Assembly: GCA_019118605.1 (NCBI GenBank)
Contig: DWYP01000003.1
Location: 39,753 to 103,752 of the forward strand
Origin: Candidatus Alistipes faecavium
Lineage (GTDB): Bacteria > Bacteroidota > Bacteroidia > Bacteroidales > Rikenellaceae
DNA length: 64,000 bases
Direction of reading: 5' to 3'
Shown here: one piece after another, positions 16,265 through 26,413 of the stretch
How positions within the stretch are numbered: position 1 is the first letter of the stretch
Layout: every line of letters begins with the position of its first letter
Notes under the pieces: generated by a model
Seen by the model: only the letters and a program-made list of their open reading frames with translations
What the model was told of the DNA's origin: nothing
The model's database searches: none
Program-made: the position numbers and the translations under genes

Positions 16265-17578
16265 ATGCGCACACGACTTTTGCTCCCGATCGTTTTGGCT
16301 CTCGCCCTCGTGTGGACGAACGGCGCCGTGGCGGAAAATATTGCCCACGGCGTGAAGGTCGTCGTGATCGACGCCGGGCATGGCGGGAAGTATCCCGGGG
16401 CCCACTACGGCGGGGTTTACGAGAAGGATCTGACCCTGAAGGTGGCTCTCAAGCTCGGGAAGTTCATCGAGGAGGGAATGCCGGGTGTGAAGGTGGTCTA
16501 CACACGCAAGAGCGACAAGGCCCTGGGTGTCGACCTCGCCTCGGATCTCCAGGCCCGGGCCGACATCGCCAACGAGGCCGGGGGCGACCTCTTCATCTCG
16601 ATCCACGCCAATGCCGCGCCCCGCGCCACGGGCGTGAAGGGCACCGAGACGCTCATCATGGGCGAGTCGACCAAGGAGCAGCGCTACAACGAGAACGCCC
16701 TCTACGAGAGCAACCGCGAAGACCTGATCGACATGTCGGACGAACGCACGGCGGCCATCGTGCGGGCCTACATCCAGAACCTGCAGTTCACATACGGGGA
16801 GTACAGCAACGCCATTGCGCGGTGCATTCAGGACAGCTATGTCAAGTCGGGCCGCAACTCCCGGGGCGTAAAGCCCCAGCTGCTGCGCGTGCTCTACGCC
16901 ACGGACATGCCCAGCGCGCTGACCGAGATCGGCTTCATGACCAACGCCCAGGAGCTTGCCTACATGAAGTCCGACAAGGGGCAGACCGAAATCGCCCGGT
17001 CGATCTATCAGGCCGTGCGCAACTATTCGGACTTCGTGATGCAGGCCCGCGCCGAAGAGGAGAGGCAACCCTCGCCGACGGCCTCGGAGGCGAAGGAGGA
17101 GGCCGGGAAGGCATCGGCCACGGCTTCCGCACAGAATTCCGCCGCGGAGCCTGTCGGGAAGAGTCCGAAGGTTTCCGCCGCCGGAGCCGCGGCAACGTCC
17201 CCGGAGAGTCCGAAGGCGGAGGCGTCCGGCTCGGCTGCGGCCCAGTCGGCCCGGACGGCGAAGGCCGATGAGCCGAAGGATCCGAAAGCCTCGAAGGAGT
17301 CCGCCCCGGAGCGCGGGACGAAGCGGCGGAAGTCGCAGACCCTCTACGCCATTCAGGTGATGGCCTCGGCCAAGCCCGTGTCGTTGAACTCCGCGGAGTT
17401 CGGCGCCTACCGCGGGAAGGTGCGGCAGTACACCTCCGAGGGCCGCTTCCCCTACAAGTACTGCGTGGGCGAATACGACGACCGGGCCGCCGCGCAGCGC
17501 AACCTTCCGCAGGTGCGCAAACACTTCTCCGGAGCCTTCGTGGTGTGCTGCCGAGACGGCCGGATCGTGACCGAGTAA
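16265..17578 (+). CDS. N-acetylmuramoyl-L-alanine amidase with C-terminal SPOR-like domain
   Basis: A 437-residue secreted cell-wall hydrolase. After a signal peptide (residues 1-23, ending AVA) comes an Amidase_3 zinc domain with VVIDAGHGGKYPG, the YEKDLTLKVALK glutamate region, FISIHANA and LTEIGFMTNAQE. It cleaves the bond between MurNAc and the stem peptide. Residues of about 260-350 form an Ala/Lys/Ser/Pro-rich linker. The last 75 residues (TLYAIQVMASAKPV to FVVCCRDG) look like a SPOR-type peptidoglycan-binding domain, which would direct it to division sites. The MCE-family gene starts 29 bases downstream. Confidence 0.92.
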   Translation: MRTRLLLPIVLALALVWTNGAVAENIAHGVKVVVIDAGHGGKYPGAHYGGVYEKDLTLKVALKLGKFIEEGMPGVKVVYTRKSDKALGVDLASDLQARADIANEAGGDLFISIHANAAPRATGVKGTETLIMGESTKEQRYNENALYESNREDLIDMSDERTAAIVRAYIQNLQFTYGEYSNAIARCIQDSYVKSGRNSRGVKPQLLRVLYATDMPSALTEIGFMTNAQELAYMKSDKGQTEIARSIYQAVRNYSDFVMQARAEEERQPSPTASEAKEEAGKASATASAQNSAAEPVGKSPKVSAAGAAATSPESPKAEASGSAAAQSARTAKADEPKDPKASKESAPERGTKRRKSQTLYAIQVMASAKPVSLNSAEFGAYRGKVRQYTSEGRFPYKYCVGEYDDRAAAQRNLPQVRKHFSGAFVVCCRDGRIVTE

Positions 17579-17607
17579 CGTGATGAGAATCAAAAAGTGA
17601 CAACGAT

Positions 17608-18609
17608 ATGAAAAGAGAAGTCAAGATCGGGGTTTTCGCCGTGGCGATGCTGATCGCCGCGTGGGCGGGAATCCGGTTTCTGAAGGGTTTCGACCTCTTC
17701 AGCCGCAACGAGGTCTATTATGCCGCCTACGACCAGGTCGGGGGCGTGCAGACCGCCTCGCCCATCATGATGCGGGGCGTGAAGATCGGTACGGTGACCG
17801 GGATCTCGTTCGACCCCCAGCGCAGCGACAATGTCGTGCTGCAGTTCACCATCAAGCGCCAGTACCGCATTCCGATCGACTCCGAGGCCAAGATCTTCAG
17901 CAACGGGCTGATGGGCGGCAAGGCCATCGAGATCATCTACGGCGATGCCGACACCTACCTCGAAAAGGGCGATACGCTGCGGTCGCTGCGCGAACGCGAC
18001 CTGATGGATGTCGCCGGCTCGGAGCTGGAGTTCTTCAAGCAGGAGTTTTCGCGCATCGTCGGCGACCTGTCGCGGACGCTCGGGAACGTCAACCGCCTGC
18101 TCGAGGACAATTCGGCGCGGATCGACGGGACGCTGCAGAATCTCAACGAGATGTCGGGCGACATGGCCTCGATCGTCAGCGCGGAGAAGTTCCACCTGCA
18201 GCAGGCCGTCGAGGGGCTCACGCGCTTCTCGGAGATGCTCGGGGAGAACGCCCCGCGCGTGGACAGCATCGTCGGGAACCTGAACCGCATGTCGGGTGAG
18301 CTGGCCGATGCCGATTTTGCAGGCCGTCTTTCCGATGCGCTGGAGCACGTCAATGCACTGCTGGCCGAGGTGCAGTCGGGCAAGGGAACCGTCGGACGCC
18401 TGATCTCCGACCCTGCGCTGTACGACTCGCTGACTGCGGCGAGCGGCAATCTCGCCTCGCTGCTTGCCGATCTGGAGCGTTATCCGGCCCGCTACGTGCA
18501 CTTCTCGCTCTTCGGCCGCAGCCCCGAGAAGATGCAGGCCAAGGCCGAGCGCAAGGCCGCCAAAGCCGCCGGGCGCGCCGAACGCGATTCGCTGAAAAAC
18601 GCGCGGTAG
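17608..18609 (+). CDS. MCE (MlaD-like) family lipid-transport protein
   Basis: A 333-residue protein with one N-terminal membrane helix (about residues 5-24, GVFAVAMLIAAWAGIRFL) and an MCE domain just after it (YDQVGGVQTASPIMMRGVKI, GLMGGKAIEIIYG). It is followed by a long helical region with repeated Leu-rich heptads and a basic tail. MlaD-type proteins are periplasmic, inner-membrane-anchored parts of phospholipid transporters. The usual ATPase and permease partners (MlaF, MlaE) are not next to it in this window. It is probably co-transcribed with the amidase gene upstream. Confidence 0.88.
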   Translation: MKREVKIGVFAVAMLIAAWAGIRFLKGFDLFSRNEVYYAAYDQVGGVQTASPIMMRGVKIGTVTGISFDPQRSDNVVLQFTIKRQYRIPIDSEAKIFSNGLMGGKAIEIIYGDADTYLEKGDTLRSLRERDLMDVAGSELEFFKQEFSRIVGDLSRTLGNVNRLLEDNSARIDGTLQNLNEMSGDMASIVSAEKFHLQQAVEGLTRFSEMLGENAPRVDSIVGNLNRMSGELADADFAGRLSDALEHVNALLAEVQSGKGTVGRLISDPALYDSLTAASGNLASLLADLERYPARYVHFSLFGRSPEKMQAKAERKAAKAAGRAERDSLKNAR

Positions 18610-18719
18610 CCGGGCGCCGGATCCCTCGGAGCGTGACCGTGCGGAATCCGCCCCGACCCTGCAAGGGGCCTGCGGCGGCCGCTGCGTGTGACCCGACAAG
18701 AGATTTTTTTGACATTCCG

Positions 18720-21215
18720 ATGATTTATCCTGCAACCTTCGAGCAAAAGATAGGTTTCGACCGCGTACGCGAACAGGTCGCGGCCCTGTGTACGATGCGC
18801 GTCGCCCGCGAGCGGATCGCCGCCGAGGGTTTTTCGACCTCCCCCCGGGAGATCGAACGCCGCCTTTCCCTGGCCGATGAGATGCGCGTGGTCCTCGACA
18901 TGGAGCGCGACTTCCCCGGCGGCGAATACCCCGATGTCGACCATATCGTGGCCAAACTCCGCGTCGAAGGGTCGTTCCTCGATGTGGAGGAGGTTGCGAC
19001 CCTGCGCCGCGCCCTTGCGGCCGTCGGCGGCATCGTGGCCTTCTTCCTTTCGCGGCAGCTCCGCTACCCGGCGCTCTACGCCCGTACGCGGGGCGTGGCG
19101 TCGTTCCCCGAGATCGTGCGCCGCATCGAGGGGATTCTCGACGAGTTCGGGAACGTGCGGGACAACGCCTCCGCGGAGCTGCTGCAGATCCGCCGCTCGA
19201 TCCGCGAGCACGAGGGTTTGGCCGCCAAGCGCCTGCAGGCCGTGCTGGCCTCGGCAAAGGGCGCCGGGATCGTCGAGGCGGAGGCGCAGATCTCCATCCG
19301 CGACGGCCGCGCGGTGATTCCCGTCTCGGCCTCGAACAAGCGCAAACTCAACGGTTTCATACACGACGAGTCGGCCACGGGCAAAACCTTTTACGTGGAA
19401 CCTGTCGAGGTGGTGGAGCTCAACAACGAGCTGCGCGAACTGGAGTACGCCGAGCGGCGGGAGGTGGTGCGCATTCTCACCGAATTCACGGAGTCGATCC
19501 GCCCGGACGCCCCGCTGATTGCCGATTCGGGCGACTACCTCGCCGACATGGATCTTTTCCGCGCCAAGGGACGCTGGGCCTCGGCCAACGGCGCCGTGCG
19601 GCCGATCCTTTCGACCGACGACCGCCTGGTGCTGCGCAATGCGCGCCACCCGCTGCTGCAGCAGACCCTGCGCGCCGCGGGGCGCGAGGTGGTGCCCCTC
19701 GACCTGCAGCTCGACGGCCGCAAGCGCATTCTTGTCATCTCGGGGCCCAACGCCGGGGGCAAGTCCGTCTGCCTGAAGACCACGGGCATCGTGCAGTACA
19801 TGTTCCAGTGCGGATTCCCGGTTCCGGTCTCGGAGGTCTCGGAACTGCCGGTCTTCGAGAGCCTCTTCATCGACATCGGCGACGAGCAGTCGATCGACAA
19901 CGACCTGTCGACCTACTCCTCGCACCTGCTGAACATGAAGCATATGCTCGCCGGGGCTTCGGAGCGCACGCTGGTGCTGATCGACGAGTTCGGATCGGGC
20001 ACCGAGCCGATCATCGGCGGGGCCATCGCCGAGGCGATTCTCGAGCGTCTGCTGGCGAGGGGGTGCTACGGAGTCATCACCACGCACTACGCCAACATCA
20101 AATACTACGCCTCGAACACCGAAGGGATCGCCAACGGCGCGATGATGTTCGACGTGCAGCAGATCCGTCCGCTGTTCCGCCTCGAGATGGGCAAGCCGGG
20201 CAGTTCGTTCGCCGTGGAGATCGCGCGCAAGATCGGGCTTCCGGAGGAGATCATCCGCCGAGCGAGCGAGAAGGCCGGGTCGGATCATGTGAACCTCGAG
20301 AAGCAGCTGCGCGAGATCGCGCGCGACAAACACTATTGGGAGCAGAAGCGCGACCGCATCCGCCTGACGGATCGCAAGGTCGAGGAGCTGGAGCGCACCT
20401 ATGCCGAGCAGCTCGGAAAGATCCGTGCGGAGCGTCAGGAGATTCTGAAAAAGGCCAAGCAGGAGGCGCAGCAGATGATCGCCGACGCGAACCGTCAGAT
20501 CGAGAATACGATCCGCACGATCCGCGAGGCGCAGGCCGAGAAGGAGCTCACGCGCCTGGCGCGCCGGGAGCTGGACGACTTCCGCGAGACGGTGGAGCAG
20601 CAGGCCGATGCGTCGGAGCGCGAGGCGGCCGTGACGCGCGAGATCGAACGTATCGAGCGGCGGCGTCAGCGGCGTGCCGAGCGCAAGGCGCGCCAGGACG
20701 AGGCGGGTGCCGAAACGGCGGCTCCCGCTGCGGAGAAGCCCCGCGAGGTGGAGGTCGGCTCGAAGGTGCGCATGGCCGGGCAGGAGATGGTCGGCGTGGT
20801 GCAGTCGCTGAAGGGCAAGCGCGCGCAGGTGGCCTTCGGGCAGATCCTCACGACGGTCGACAAGTCCCTGCTGACGGTCGTGTCGAACAACGAATACCGC
20901 GAGGCCACGCGTCCGACAACGGCCCGTACGGTCGTCGCGGCGGACATCTCGGCGCGCAAGCTCAACTTCAAGGATCATATCGACGTGCGCGGAATGCGTG
21001 CCGCCGAGGCGCTGGACGCCGTGCAGGGCTTCATCGACGACGCCCTGATGGTGGGCGTGGGCTCGGTGTCGATCCTCCACGGAAAGGGCACGGGAGCCCT
21101 CAAGGAGGAGATCCGCCGCTACCTGCGCACGGTTCCGGAGGTTGCCTCGGCCGTCGACGAGCATGCCGACCGCGGCGGTGCGGGCATTACGATCGTGACA
21201 TTCGACCTGTCGTGA
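18720..21215 (+). CDS. mutS2: Endonuclease MutS2
   Basis: An 831-residue MutS2. It has the MutS core and ATPase domains with Walker A GPNAGGKS at about residues 342-349 and the DEFGSGTEP Walker B region. A long charged coiled coil (residues about 510-680, KVEELERTYAEQLGKIRAE) follows, and a C-terminal Smr nuclease domain (DVRGMRAAEALDAVQGFIDD, SILHGKGTGAL). It lacks the MutS mismatch-recognition domain. Known roles are suppression of homologous recombination and rescue of stalled ribosomes. The ATG at 18720 is preferred to a GTG at 18633 because the added residues would come from intergenic sequence. Confidence 0.95.
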   Translation: MIYPATFEQKIGFDRVREQVAALCTMRVARERIAAEGFSTSPREIERRLSLADEMRVVLDMERDFPGGEYPDVDHIVAKLRVEGSFLDVEEVATLRRALAAVGGIVAFFLSRQLRYPALYARTRGVASFPEIVRRIEGILDEFGNVRDNASAELLQIRRSIREHEGLAAKRLQAVLASAKGAGIVEAEAQISIRDGRAVIPVSASNKRKLNGFIHDESATGKTFYVEPVEVVELNNELRELEYAERREVVRILTEFTESIRPDAPLIADSGDYLADMDLFRAKGRWASANGAVRPILSTDDRLVLRNARHPLLQQTLRAAGREVVPLDLQLDGRKRILVISGPNAGGKSVCLKTTGIVQYMFQCGFPVPVSEVSELPVFESLFIDIGDEQSIDNDLSTYSSHLLNMKHMLAGASERTLVLIDEFGSGTEPIIGGAIAEAILERLLARGCYGVITTHYANIKYYASNTEGIANGAMMFDVQQIRPLFRLEMGKPGSSFAVEIARKIGLPEEIIRRASEKAGSDHVNLEKQLREIARDKHYWEQKRDRIRLTDRKVEELERTYAEQLGKIRAERQEILKKAKQEAQQMIADANRQIENTIRTIREAQAEKELTRLARRELDDFRETVEQQADASEREAAVTREIERIERRRQRRAERKARQDEAGAETAAPAAEKPREVEVGSKVRMAGQEMVGVVQSLKGKRAQVAFGQILTTVDKSLLTVVSNNEYREATRPTTARTVVAADISARKLNFKDHIDVRGMRAAEALDAVQGFIDDALMVGVGSVSILHGKGTGALKEEIRRYLRTVPEVASAVDEHADRGGAGITIVTFDLS

Positions 21216-21336
21216 CGGCGCCCCGGGGCGCAGCGCACGGCCCTGCGGCCGGACTTCCGGATCCTCCGGAGCCGCCACCCGCCGCAGGCGGCGCACATCC
21301 CCCGGGAAACGTCTCGCGACGCAGAGTTCCAAAGAT

Positions 21337-23706
21337 ATGCGTTACAAGCTTTCACAGATCGCCGCCGTGGTGGGCGGCAAATTCTCGGGCCGGGACCTCG
21401 ACGTGGAGTCGGTGGTCACCGACAGCCGCTCGCTGAGCTGCGAGCTGGGCTGCAGGCCGCTCTTCGTGGCCATGGCGGGCGCCAACCACGACTCGCACGA
21501 CTTCATCGGGCAGATGTATGCCCGGGGCGTGAGGGCCTTCCTCACCGAGCGGGCGTGCGACCTCCCGGAGGATTGCGGATGCGTGGTCGCCGACCACGCC
21601 ATCACGGCCCTGCAGAGTCTTGCGGCCTACCACCGCGCCCACTTCAAGGGGACGGTCGTCGGCATTACGGGCTCGAACGGCAAGACCGTCATCAAGGAGT
21701 GGATCGCCGAGGAGCTGCCCGCGGGAATGAAGTGCTACCGCTCGCCCAAGAGCTACAACTCGCAGCTCGGGGTGCCGCTCTCGGTGCTGATGATCGAGGG
21801 CGACGAGCAGCTGGCGCTGATCGAGGCGGGCATTTCGCAACCCGGGGAGATGGCGCGCCTGGAGCGCATCATCCGCCCCGACGTGGTGGTCTTCACCTCG
21901 ATCGGCGACGCCCACCAGGAACATTTCCTGAACCTCGAGCAGAAGTGCGACGAGAAGATGATCCTCGCGCGCAGCGCCCGGACGGTCATCTACCACAGCT
22001 ACTACCAGCCCCTCGGGCGCATGATCGCGCAGCGGTTCGCCGGGCGGCGGCTTCTCGACGCCGCGGCCATGCCCGAGCCCTCCGAGACGCTGATCGGCAA
22101 CGACGCCTCGCGCCGCAACGCGCAGCTGATCGAGGCCTTCTGCGAGGCGATGGGGTATGCCGCCCCGGCCTTCTCCGGGGCTCCGAAGGTGGCCATGCGC
22201 CTCGAGGTGAAGGACGGCATCAACGACTCGGTGCTCATCAACGACGCCTACAACCTCGACCTCAATTCGCTGGCCCTGGCCCTCGACTACCTGCACAACG
22301 TGGCCCTTGCGCGGCGGCGGACGCTCGTGCTGTCGGACATCGCGCAGAGCGGCCTGTCGGACGACGAGCTCTACAGCCGCGTGGCGGGCATGGTCTCGCG
22401 GGCGCGGATCGACACGCTGGTCGGCATCGGCCCCAAGCTGAAGCGCTACGCCGCGCTGTTCGGGTGCGACAAGGTCTTTTACGCCTCGACCGACGAGTGC
22501 ATCGCGCGCATCGGGCGGGAGGCCGTGGCCGGACGCGCCGTGCTGCTGAAGGGCGCGCGCGAATACCGCTTCGAGAAGCTCGCACACGCCCTTTCGCGCA
22601 AGAGCCACACGACGGTGCTGGAGGTCGACCTCGACGCCATGATCCACAACCTGAACTATTTCCGTTCGAAGCTCGAACCCTCGACGCGCCTGGTGGCCAT
22701 GGTCAAGGCCGCCTCGTACGGCGCCGGGGATTTCGAGGTCGCGCAGATGCTCCAGCATCAGGGCGTTGCGTACCTTGCCGTGGCCTTTGCCGACGAAGGG
22801 GTGCTGCTGCGCGAGCGGGGCATCACGATGCCCGTCGTGGTGCTGAACGCCGATGCCGACAGCTTCGACCTGATGATCTCGAACCGCCTCGAGCCGGAGA
22901 TCTACAGCTTCCGTTCGCTGGCCGACTTCGCCGCGGCCGTGGAGCACGCCGGGGAGACGCGCTATCCGATCCACCTGAAGCTCGACACGGGCATGCACCG
23001 CCTGGGATTCATGGAGGAGGAGATCCCGGCCCTTTGCGAGGCGCTGGCGAAATACCCCGCGGTGAAGGTCGCGACGATCTTCTCGCACCTGAACTGCGCC
23101 GACATGCCCGAGGAGGACGCCTATACGCGGGCGCAGATCGCCCGCTACGACCGCATGAGCGCGGCCGTCGCCGCGTCGCTGCCCTATGCGGTCATCCGCC
23201 ACACGGCCAATTCGGCGGCCATCGAGCGCTTCCCCGAGGCGCAGTTCGACATGTGCCGCCTCGGACTGGGCCTCTACGGATTCGGCTGGCAGCACAATCC
23301 CGAGCTGCGCCCCGTCTCGACGCTCCGCACGCGCATCGTGCAGATCAAGCGCCTCGAGGCGGGCGATGCCGTGGGTTACGGGCGCGCCGGGCGTCTGGAG
23401 CGTCCGACCGTGACGGCGACCGTGCCGATCGGCTATGCCGACGGGCTGGACCGCCACCTCGGGTGCGGACGCTGGGCGATGCGCGTGGCCGGGCAGCCGG
23501 CGCCGATCGTCGGACGCGTCTGCATGGACAGCTGCATGATCGACATCACCGATATAGAGGGCGTTGCCGAGGGCGACGAAGCCGTGGTCTTCTCGCCCGC
23601 GGCGGGCAACGACCTCGAGACGATGGCCGAGGTGCTGGGCACGATCCCCTACGAGATCATGACCTCGGTCTCGGGACGCGTCAAACGCATCTACCTCAAG
23701 GAGTAA
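21337..23706 (+). CDS. Bifunctional MurF / alanine racemase fusion
   Basis: A 789-residue fusion. The N-terminal half is UDP-N-acetylmuramoyl-tripeptide:D-alanyl-D-alanine ligase (MurF), with the ATP loop GITGSNGKTV and KSYNSQLGVPLSV. The C-terminal half, from about residue 425, is a PLP-dependent alanine racemase with the Schiff-base lysine near residue 457 (LVAMVKAASYGAG), the RLGLGLYGFGW segment and a YGRAG motif near residue 681. One polypeptide would thus make D-alanine and add D-Ala-D-Ala to the peptidoglycan precursor in the cytoplasm. This fusion is known from Bacteroidetes. In the MurF half the ligase centre looks degenerate in places, so activity of that half should not be assumed. 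Confidence 0.93.
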   Translation: MRYKLSQIAAVVGGKFSGRDLDVESVVTDSRSLSCELGCRPLFVAMAGANHDSHDFIGQMYARGVRAFLTERACDLPEDCGCVVADHAITALQSLAAYHRAHFKGTVVGITGSNGKTVIKEWIAEELPAGMKCYRSPKSYNSQLGVPLSVLMIEGDEQLALIEAGISQPGEMARLERIIRPDVVVFTSIGDAHQEHFLNLEQKCDEKMILARSARTVIYHSYYQPLGRMIAQRFAGRRLLDAAAMPEPSETLIGNDASRRNAQLIEAFCEAMGYAAPAFSGAPKVAMRLEVKDGINDSVLINDAYNLDLNSLALALDYLHNVALARRRTLVLSDIAQSGLSDDELYSRVAGMVSRARIDTLVGIGPKLKRYAALFGCDKVFYASTDECIARIGREAVAGRAVLLKGAREYRFEKLAHALSRKSHTTVLEVDLDAMIHNLNYFRSKLEPSTRLVAMVKAASYGAGDFEVAQMLQHQGVAYLAVAFADEGVLLRERGITMPVVVLNADADSFDLMISNRLEPEIYSFRSLADFAAAVEHAGETRYPIHLKLDTGMHRLGFMEEEIPALCEALAKYPAVKVATIFSHLNCADMPEEDAYTRAQIARYDRMSAAVAASLPYAVIRHTANSAAIERFPEAQFDMCRLGLGLYGFGWQHNPELRPVSTLRTRIVQIKRLEAGDAVGYGRAGRLERPTVTATVPIGYADGLDRHLGCGRWAMRVAGQPAPIVGRVCMDSCMIDITDIEGVAEGDEAVVFSPAAGNDLETMAEVLGTIPYEIMTSVSGRVKRIYLKE

Positions 23707-23731
23707 ACGACTTAGCGACAACTCTTTTCCG

Positions 23732-24445
23732 ATGGCATACGGAACCCTCTACCTGATCCCCTGTCCGATTTCGGACGAAACGGCGCCCTGGGAGGTGCTC
23801 CCGGCGTCGAACCGCGCGGTGATGGACTCCCTCGATTACTTCATCGTCGAGAACACCCGCACGGCGCGGCGGTTTCTCTCGAAGGCGGGCATCGCGCGAC
23901 CCATCGAGACGCTGGAATTCCGCGAACTGAACGAACATACGCTGGCCGGCCGCGAGGTCGAGGCGCTGGTCGAACCCCTGCTTGCGGGCCGTTCGGCCGG
24001 GGTGATCTCCGAGGCCGGGGTGCCGGGCGTCGCCGACCCCGGGGCGCTGGTCGTCGAGGCGTGCCACCGCCGCGGCATCCGCGTGGTGCCGCTCGTGGGC
24101 CCCTCGTCGATCATCCTCGCCATGATGGCCTCGGGGCTCAACGGGCAGTCGTTCGCCTTCAACGGCTACCTTCCGGTCAAGCCGCCAGAGCGTGCCCGGG
24201 CGATCCGGGCCTTCGAACGCCGGGCCGTGGGGGAGGGGCAGTCGCAGCTCTTCATCGAGGCGCCCTACCGCAACGCGAAGCTTCTCGAGCAGCTGGTGCA
24301 GACCCTTGCCCCGACCACGCGCCTGACCGTCGCCGCGGATCTTACGGCCCCTGACCAGCGCATCGAAACCCGCACCGTGGCGCAGTGGCGCGAGCGTCCG
24401 CTGCCCGAAATCAACAGGCATCCGGCGATTTTTATCATCGGATAG
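23732..24445 (+). CDS. SAM-dependent methyltransferase of the RsmI / tetrapyrrole-methylase family
   Basis: A 237-residue TP-methylase-fold protein. Recognisable segments are LYLIPCPISDE at the N terminus, YFIVENTRTARRFL, GVISEAGVPGVADPGALVV, and VPLVGPSSIILAMMASGLNGQ. The order and the AGxPxxxDPG loop match RsmI, the 16S rRNA C1402 ribose methyltransferase. However, the N-terminal Gly-rich motif differs (CPISDE in place of the usual PIGN-type sequence). This subgroup occurs as a second copy in Bacteroidetes, and its RNA target is uncertain. It is 25 bases after the murF-alr gene and probably in the same transcript. Confidence 0.85.
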   Translation: MAYGTLYLIPCPISDETAPWEVLPASNRAVMDSLDYFIVENTRTARRFLSKAGIARPIETLEFRELNEHTLAGREVEALVEPLLAGRSAGVISEAGVPGVADPGALVVEACHRRGIRVVPLVGPSSIILAMMASGLNGQSFAFNGYLPVKPPERARAIRAFERRAVGEGQSQLFIEAPYRNAKLLEQLVQTLAPTTRLTVAADLTAPDQRIETRTVAQWRERPLPEINRHPAIFIIG

Positions 24446-24447
24446 TG

Positions 24448-24463
24448 TTGGTATGCAATTTGT
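24448..24463 (+). promoter_or_regulatory. Possible -24/-12 type promoter of grpE-dnaJ
   Basis: TTGG, eight bases, then TTGT (GG at 24450-24451 and GT at 24462-24463, ten bases apart) has the geometry of a sigma-54 -24/-12 element with an imperfect -12 box. It would place the transcript start near 24474, just upstream of the ATG at 24501. The same spacing is seen before groES. Confidence 0.35.
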
Positions 24464-24500
24464 TCGAAGGAGGGGAGAAAGAAACAAACAAAAACGAGAT

Positions 24501-25106
24501 ATGAAAAAGAAAGAGGCTTATAATGAGGATCTTGCGAATGAAGCCGAAGTTGCTTCCGGCGAGGGAAAGACCCCGCAGGAAGGGGCTTCGGGTGACAATA
24601 TGGCAGACGCCGGAGCAGCTGCCGCTGACACAATGGCAGACAGCACCGACGCCCCCGATGAGGCGTCGCAGGCCGTCGAGGCGGCCGTCGCCGAGTGGAA
24701 GGACAAGTACCTCCGCCTGCAGGCCGAGTTCGACAACTACCGCAAGCGGACGCTGCGCGAGAAGATGGACCTGGTGCAGACCGGGGGTCGCGATGTCCTG
24801 CTGGCGATGCTTCCCGTGCGCGACGACGTGCAGCGGGCCCTTGCGGCAATGGAGAAGAGCGACGACATCGAAGCCCTGCGTCAGGGCGTGCAACTCATCT
24901 CGCAGAAGTTTACCGAGGCGCTGCGCCAGAAGGGCGTGACGGAGATGGAGCTCAAGGACAAGGAGTTCGATGCCGACCTCGCGGAGGCCGTTGCCAAGTT
25001 CGCGGCCGGCGAAGAGATGAAGGGCCGTGTCATCGATGTCGTTCAGACGGGTTACATGCTGGGCGACAAGGTGCTGCGTTTCGCAAAAGTTGTTGTAGGA
25101 GAGTAA
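24501..25106 (+). CDS. grpE: Nucleotide exchange factor GrpE
   Basis: A 201-residue GrpE, which releases ADP from DnaK in the cytoplasmic chaperone cycle. The N-terminal 70 residues are acidic and low complexity. Then come the GrpE helix ([20 protein letters not shown]) and the C-terminal beta domain ([20 protein letters not shown]). The ATG at 24501 is preferred to one at 24453, which adds a basic stretch unlike GrpE and would lie upstream of the predicted transcript start. dnaJ starts five bases after its stop; dnaK is not in the window. Confidence 0.95.
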   Translation: MKKKEAYNEDLANEAEVASGEGKTPQEGASGDNMADAGAAAADTMADSTDAPDEASQAVEAAVAEWKDKYLRLQAEFDNYRKRTLREKMDLVQTGGRDVLLAMLPVRDDVQRALAAMEKSDDIEALRQGVQLISQKFTEALRQKGVTEMELKDKEFDADLAEAVAKFAAGEEMKGRVIDVVQTGYMLGDKVLRFAKVVVGE

Positions 25107-25110
25107 GGCC

Positions 25111-26271
25111 ATGGCAGAAAAGAGAGACTATTACGAGGTGCTGGGCGTCGCGAAGAACGCCAACGCCGACGAAATAAAGAAGGCCTACCGCAAGGCGGCC
25201 ATCAAGTATCACCCCGACAAGAACCCCGGGGACAAGGAGGCCGAGGAGAAGTTCAAGGAGGCCGCCGAGGCCTACGACGTGCTGTCGAATCCCGACAAGC
25301 GGGCCCGCTACGACCAGTTCGGACACGCCGGAATGAGCGGTGCGGCAGGCGGCGGTGCCGGGGGCTTCGGAGGCTTCGGCGGCGGCTTCTCGATGGAGGA
25401 CATCTTCTCGCAGTTCGGCGACATCTTCGGAGGACACTTCGGGGGCGGATTCCGCTCGTCGGGAACCTCCGCACGCGCCAACCGCGGTTCGGACATCCGC
25501 GTGCGGGTGCGCCTGACCCTGCAGGAGATTGCCAACGGCGTGACGAAGAAGCTCAAGATCAACAAGACCGTGGCGTGCGACCAGTGCGGCGGTACGGGCG
25601 CGAAGGATTCCCATTCGTATGCCACGTGCTCGACCTGCAACGGCGCGGGGTACGTCACGCGTGTGGAGAACACCTTCTTCGGGCGCATGCAGACCCAGGG
25701 CGTGTGCCCGACGTGCGAAGGCACGGGCAAGGTCATCACGGCGACCTGCGACAAGTGCAAGGGCGAGGGGACGCTGCGCGGCCAGGAGGTCGTGGAGATC
25801 AAGATTCCGGCCGGCGTGGGCGAAGGCATGGTCCTGACGGTCACCGGAAAGGGCAATGCCGCGCGCCACGGAGGCGTCAGCGGCGACCTGCAGGTGGTCA
25901 TCGAGGAGGAGCCCGACGCAGCGCTCGTGCGCGACGGCAACGACCTGATCCACAACCTCAACATCACCGTGACGACGGCCCTGCTGGGCGGCACGGTCGA
26001 GGTGCCGACGGTCGACGGGCGCGCGAAGATCAAGATCGCCCCCGGCACGCACGCCGGCAAGGTGCTGCGCCTGGGCGGCAAGGGCCTCCCGGAGGTCAAC
26101 GGTTACGGACGCGGCGACGAGCTGATCGTCGTGGACATCACCATCCCGTCGAAGCTCTCCGCGGAGGAGAAGCGGCTCGTCGAGCAGCTCTCCGCGCAGC
26201 CCTCGTTCCAGCGGGCCGAGTCGACCAAAAACCAGAACATTTTCGAGCGGATGAAGAGCTTCTTCCGGTAG
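25111..26271 (+). CDS. dnaJ: Chaperone protein DnaJ
   Basis: A 386-residue full-length (type I) DnaJ. The J domain is at residues 1-70 with the HPD motif (YHPDKNPGD), followed by a Gly/Phe-rich linker ([19 protein letters not shown]). The four CxxCxGxG zinc-binding repeats run from CDQCGGTG to CDKCKGEG, and the C-terminal substrate-binding domains follow. It stimulates DnaK ATPase and delivers unfolded clients. It is adjacent to grpE in one transcript. A GC-rich hairpin without a T tract lies at 26311-26336. Confidence 0.97.
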   Translation: MAEKRDYYEVLGVAKNANADEIKKAYRKAAIKYHPDKNPGDKEAEEKFKEAAEAYDVLSNPDKRARYDQFGHAGMSGAAGGGAGGFGGFGGGFSMEDIFSQFGDIFGGHFGGGFRSSGTSARANRGSDIRVRVRLTLQEIANGVTKKLKINKTVACDQCGGTGAKDSHSYATCSTCNGAGYVTRVENTFFGRMQTQGVCPTCEGTGKVITATCDKCKGEGTLRGQEVVEIKIPAGVGEGMVLTVTGKGNAARHGGVSGDLQVVIEEEPDAALVRDGNDLIHNLNITVTTALLGGTVEVPTVDGRAKIKIAPGTHAGKVLRLGGKGLPEVNGYGRGDELIVVDITIPSKLSAEEKRLVEQLSAQPSFQRAESTKNQNIFERMKSFFR

Positions 26272-26387
26272 CCCTGAGGGGCGTTTTGCCCGCAGCGATC
26301 GTTCGCATGGCTGCCGTCCGCCTGTGCGGGCGGCAGTCGCGTATCGGGCAAAATCCTCTCCGGGACAATAAATTCCCGAAGATTTCG

Positions 26388-26395
26388 TATCTTTA
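26388..26395 (+). promoter_or_regulatory. -7 element before the small membrane protein and mutL
   Basis: TATCTTTA matches TAnnTTTG except for the last base and lies 18 bases before the start at 26414. No convincing -33 box is seen. The same TATCTTTA variant, there with a good TTTG, precedes the GH92 gene. Confidence 0.35.
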
Positions 26396-26413
26396 CCGAA
26401 AAAAGAACTTTCC

